Positions 61,339-64,000 of a stretch of 64,000 nucleotides of DNA are shown here, one piece after another. A program made the translations under genes and the position numbers. The notes below the pieces were generated by a model, which was given only the letters and a program-made list of their open reading frames with translations, made no database searches and was not told where the DNA came from. Position 1 is the stretch's first letter, and every line of letters begins with the position of its first letter. The DNA comes from Pantoea latae (GTDB lineage: Bacteria; Pseudomonadota; Gammaproteobacteria; Enterobacterales; Enterobacteriaceae), in NCBI RefSeq assembly GCF_002077695.1, contig NZ_MWUE01000019.1, positions 62,001-126,000 on the forward strand, read 5' to 3'.

Positions 61339-63868
61339 GGCGCTCGCTGCGCTGCCAGGCGCGCGCCAGCGCCTGCGCCAGCTGCGCCTGCTGCCAGGGT
61401 TTCGCCAGCCGCTCGCACAGCGGCAGCGCCACCGGCTGCAGGCGCAGATCCTGCCCGCTGATCAGCAGCGTTGCCAGCTGTGGCCAGTGCTGCTGCGCCT
61501 GACGGATAACGTCGGCACCGTTCAGCGCGCCGGGCAGCATCAGGTCGCTGATCAGCAGATCGATATCGGGCGTCTGGCGCAGCAGCGCCAGCGCCTCCTC
61601 GCCGCTGGCGCACTCCAGCGTCACGTAGCCGAGCTGATGCAGATGCTCGCACAGCGTCTGGCGCACTGCCGGCTCGTCATCCAGCACCAGCACCAGCTTG
61701 TCGCGCGGCGTTGGCGGGTCGACCGGCTGCACCGGCGGCGCTGCGACGGCGCTTTCGGGCGCGCGCGGCAGCAGCAGGCGCACGGTGGTGCCGCGTGTCG
61801 GCGCGGTATCGATCTCGATCTGGCCGCCCGACTGGCGCACAAAGCCATACACCATCGACAGACCGAGCCCGCTGCCGCTGCCGGTCTCTTTGGTGGTGAA
61901 GAAGGGTTCGAACACCTGGGCGCGCACCTCCTCCGTCATGCCGCAGCCCTGATCGACCACCTCAATCACCACGCGCTCGCGCGTCTCCCGCCGTTGATTA
62001 CAGATGCGCAGCCGGATCTCGCCGCCTCGCTGCTGCATGGCGTCGCGCGCGTTGACCACCAGATTCATCAGCGCGTTTTCCAGCTGGCTGGCGTCGATCC
62101 AGGCGAGCCAGCCGGGCTGCTGCGCCTCAATGATCAGACGCTGGCCAGGCAGCAGCGAGTGCTGCAGCAGACCCTGCAGTTCATCTACCAGCTGTGCCAC
62201 CGAGACGGCGCGCGGATGCAGCGCCTGCTTGCGCGAGAAGGCGAGCAGGCGCTGGGTCAGCAGCGCGGCGCGATCCGCCGCCTGCCGGGCGCGATCGATG
62301 CGGCTCGCCAGCGCACCCGGCGGCAGCTGGCCCTGGGTCAGCGCCAGGCTGCCGATGATCACCGCCAGCAGATTGTTAAAGTCGTGGGCGAGGCCGCCGG
62401 TCAGCTGGCCGACCGCCTTCATCTTCTGGCTGTGCACCAGCGCCTCTTCCAGCGCCTTGCGCGCGGTGCGCTCCAGCACGGTGTTGACAATGCCGCGACG
62501 CGGCACCGGGCTGAAGCGCAGCTCCAGCGTGCGGCCATCCGCCAGCCGCACCTCCTGCGGCTCGCCGGAATCCTGCAGATCCACCCCGGCGCGCCGCAGC
62601 AGCTGGCGGTAGTGCAGGCCGCGATGCAGCGCCTGCCCGGGCAGCCCCAGCAGCTGCGGGTACTGCGCATTCCACACCACCAGCGCGCCGTCGTTATCGA
62701 ACAGCGCAAAGCCGTCGCGCATTGCGAGGAAGGTGGACTCGAGCTGGCTGCTTTTCTCCTTCAGCAGGCGCGAGGTGTGCGCCAGCGACGCGGTATTGCG
62801 CGCAAAGACGTTAAAGGCGCGCGCCAGATCCCCCAGTTCGTCGCGGCGCTGCAGGCCAGGCACCGAGACGTGTTTTTCTCCCTGCGCCAGCCGCGTCATG
62901 GCCTCGGCGATGGCGGTAAGGCTGGAGCCGAGGTTGCGGTAGATATAGATGCCGGCGTAGCCGGTGATCGCCAGCGCCAGCAGGGCAAACAGGGCGATAA
63001 ACAGGATCACGGAGTTGAGTTCGCGGTGGGTCTCCGCGCTGCGCGTTTCGCTCTGCAGCGCCACCTGCTGCACGCAGGCGGTAATGTCGTCGTTGAGCAT
63101 CGCCACCAGCGCCTTGATGCGATAGGTCGAGTAGGCGATCGCCAGATCGTTCTCCGCCAGCTGCGCCGCCAGCGGCGTCAGCGACTGCTGGGTTGCTATC
63201 AGCCGCGCGACTTTGTCATCCAGCCGTGCATCGCCGGAGTCTGCGCGCCAGGCGCTCATCACCTGCTGCAGCTGGTCGATGACCGCGATGGGCGAGGGGG
63301 TGCGGATCGCCACGTTGATCAGGCGCTCGGTTTGCTGACGCAGCGTCGGCGCCGGCCCGCGCGTGGCGGCGAGCCGATCGATGCGCCCCAGCAGCAGCGC
63401 TGACTGCCACAGCCCGCTGAGCAGGGCGTTGCGCTGCAGGTGGCGCTGATGGCCGTTGACCAGCAGCCGGGTAACGGTCTGCTCCAGCATCAGGCTGCGC
63501 GCGCGAATGCGCGCCACCCGCTCCGGCTGGCGCGCCGCCAGCGGCGCCGAGGCGAGCAGCGCCAGCGACTGCTGTAAGGCCTGCTGGTTCTGCTGCAGCC
63601 GCTGCGACTCGCTCTGATACTCCAGCGCGCCCACCACCTGCGACAGCCGCACCGCCGCCGTGGCGACGCTGGCGGTGTCGCGCGCCAGCGCCAGGCTGGC
63701 GCTCATATCGGCCAGGGTTTGCGCCTGCGCCTGCTCCTGAATGCGTCCGGCGTGGCGAAAGCCGAGGATCGCCACCGCGCTCACCATCAGCGTCACGCAC
63801 ACCACCAGCAGATTAAACAGCAGCAGACGGCCGCGCGCGCCCGCCTGCCAGGGATGTTGATGCCGCAT
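61292..63868 (-). CDS. hybrid sensor histidine kinase with HAMP, PAS, HisKA/HATPase and receiver domains
   Basis: The 858-residue protein has membrane segments at about 13-35 and 286-309 enclosing a helical periplasmic sensor of some 250 residues. A HAMP region (about 310-365), a PAS-like domain (about 370-460) and HisKA with phospho-acceptor His495 in GGLAHDFNN follow. The ATPase domain has NARDAM and GSGLGLSMVYG, and the C-terminal receiver has LDDE at 729-732 and phospho-acceptor Asp775. Such hybrids pass phosphate on to a separate response regulator, not seen here. The ATG at 63868 has GGAGG upstream; a GTG at 63895 would add nine residues. A role in controlling the adjacent phn genes is possible but not shown. 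Confidence 0.92.
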   Translation of the reverse strand: MRHQHPWQAGARGRLLLFNLLVVCVTLMVSAVAILGFRHAGRIQEQAQAQTLADMSASLALARDTASVATAAVRLSQVVGALEYQSESQRLQQNQQALQQSLALLASAPLAARQPERVARIRARSLMLEQTVTRLLVNGHQRHLQRNALLSGLWQSALLLGRIDRLAATRGPAPTLRQQTERLINVAIRTPSPIAVIDQLQQVMSAWRADSGDARLDDKVARLIATQQSLTPLAAQLAENDLAIAYSTYRIKALVAMLNDDITACVQQVALQSETRSAETHRELNSVILFIALFALLALAITGYAGIYIYRNLGSSLTAIAEAMTRLAQGEKHVSVPGLQRRDELGDLARAFNVFARNTASLAHTSRLLKEKSSQLESTFLAMRDGFALFDNDGALVVWNAQYPQLLGLPGQALHRGLHYRQLLRRAGVDLQDSGEPQEVRLADGRTLELRFSPVPRRGIVNTVLERTARKALEEALVHSQKMKAVGQLTGGLAHDFNNLLAVIIGSLALTQGQLPPGALASRIDRARQAADRAALLTQRLLAFSRKQALHPRAVSVAQLVDELQGLLQHSLLPGQRLIIEAQQPGWLAWIDASQLENALMNLVVNARDAMQQRGGEIRLRICNQRRETRERVVIEVVDQGCGMTEEVRAQVFEPFFTTKETGSGSGLGLSMVYGFVRQSGGQIEIDTAPTRGTTVRLLLPRAPESAVAAPPVQPVDPPTPRDKLVLVLDDEPAVRQTLCEHLHQLGYVTLECASGEEALALLRQTPDIDLLISDLMLPGALNGADVIRQAQQHWPQLATLLISGQDLRLQPVALPLCERLAKPWQQAQLAQALARAWQRSERLSRARQAARAAPASR

Positions 63869-64000
63869 TCGCCGCCTCCGCGCGCCCGCCGTCACTGGGG
63901 CGAGTATAGGCCGCGGCCCAACGCCGTTTATGACAAATATGAACGGGCGCTGACATTTTCCATTTATCTGGCGTTGCTTTACTCAGCGCTCATCCCGCTT
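63869..64000. other. upstream region of the histidine kinase gene
   Basis: The last 132 bp hold the ribosome site of the leftward kinase gene and its probable promoter. No gene start is seen in it. Confidence 0.5.

Noticed and set aside
61259..63403. 714-codon open frame on the plus strand opposite the histidine kinase
   Set aside because: Antisense to an obvious multi-domain kinase; low-complexity Gln/Arg/Leu composition typical of shadow frames.
1..64000. CRISPR arrays, rRNA genes, complete insertion sequences, prophage genes
   Set aside because: No regularly spaced repeats, rRNA sequence, transposase or phage structural genes were seen.

Overview
The window comes from a GC-rich member of the Enterobacterales. 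The evidence is two tRNA-Asn genes that match the E. coli sequence as I know it, close homologues of E. coli Nac, Cbl and the whole PhnF-PhnP C-P lyase set, and coding DNA dominated by GCG, CGC and CTG codons. An Erwiniaceae-type genus (Pantoea/Mixta/Erwinia) is plausible, but this is an inference. The pairing of asn tRNA genes with nac and cbl resembles the E. coli asnU-cbl-nac neighbourhood. No integrase, transposase, phage gene or CRISPR array was seen.

Region 1 (1-15186). Two tRNA-Asn genes in direct repeat bracket about 14.4 kb. Inside are a Gfo/Idh oxidoreductase, a leftward TetR - lactone oxidase - GT8 glycosyltransferase operon, and a rightward nutrient-scavenging cluster. That cluster holds a MetQNI-type importer, a D-cysteine desulfhydrase-family PLP enzyme, an Asp/Glu-racemase-family enzyme, a TauABC/SsuABC-type importer, an M20 amidohydrolase and an NtaA/SnaA/YxeK-type flavin monooxygenase. 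Together they look like a route to take up organosulfur compounds (for example sulfonates or N-acylated S-substituted cysteines) and release their sulfur. The substrate is not determined.

Region 2 (15187-22569). A ribose/inositol-type sugar ABC transporter is followed by nac, with a sigma-54 promoter and an NtrC-like site, and by cbl. Between nac and cbl lies an AT-rich patch with two copies of a module made of a small membrane protein and a broken hcp (type VI secretion tube protein) gene.

Region 3 (22566-38967). This is a nitrogen and amine catabolic region: O-methyltransferase, GabD-like dehydrogenase, then an operon of a second aldehyde dehydrogenase, a type II HAD hydrolase, an FAD amine/amino-acid oxidase and a complete peptide-type ABC importer with fused ATPases. 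A tandem GNAT, a 2-hydroxyacid dehydrogenase, an M20 hydrolase, a GabT-type aminotransferase and an Lrp/AsnC regulator follow. The long operon also carries a sigma-54 promoter with an NtrC-like site upstream, like nac.

Region 4 (38968-47534). An AT-rich islet has two unknown small genes, one interrupted by a single amber codon. Then come a GNAT, hydantoinase/oxoprolinase HyuA-HyuB, a pyruvate-oxidase-like thiamine enzyme and a short-chain dehydrogenase.

Region 5 (47535-64000). A membrane GGDEF-EAL protein precedes a full phosphonate system: phnFGHIJKLMNP, then phnC-phnD-phnE1-phnE2, each unit with candidate Pho boxes. A hybrid histidine kinase converges on phnE2 and overlaps its 3' end.
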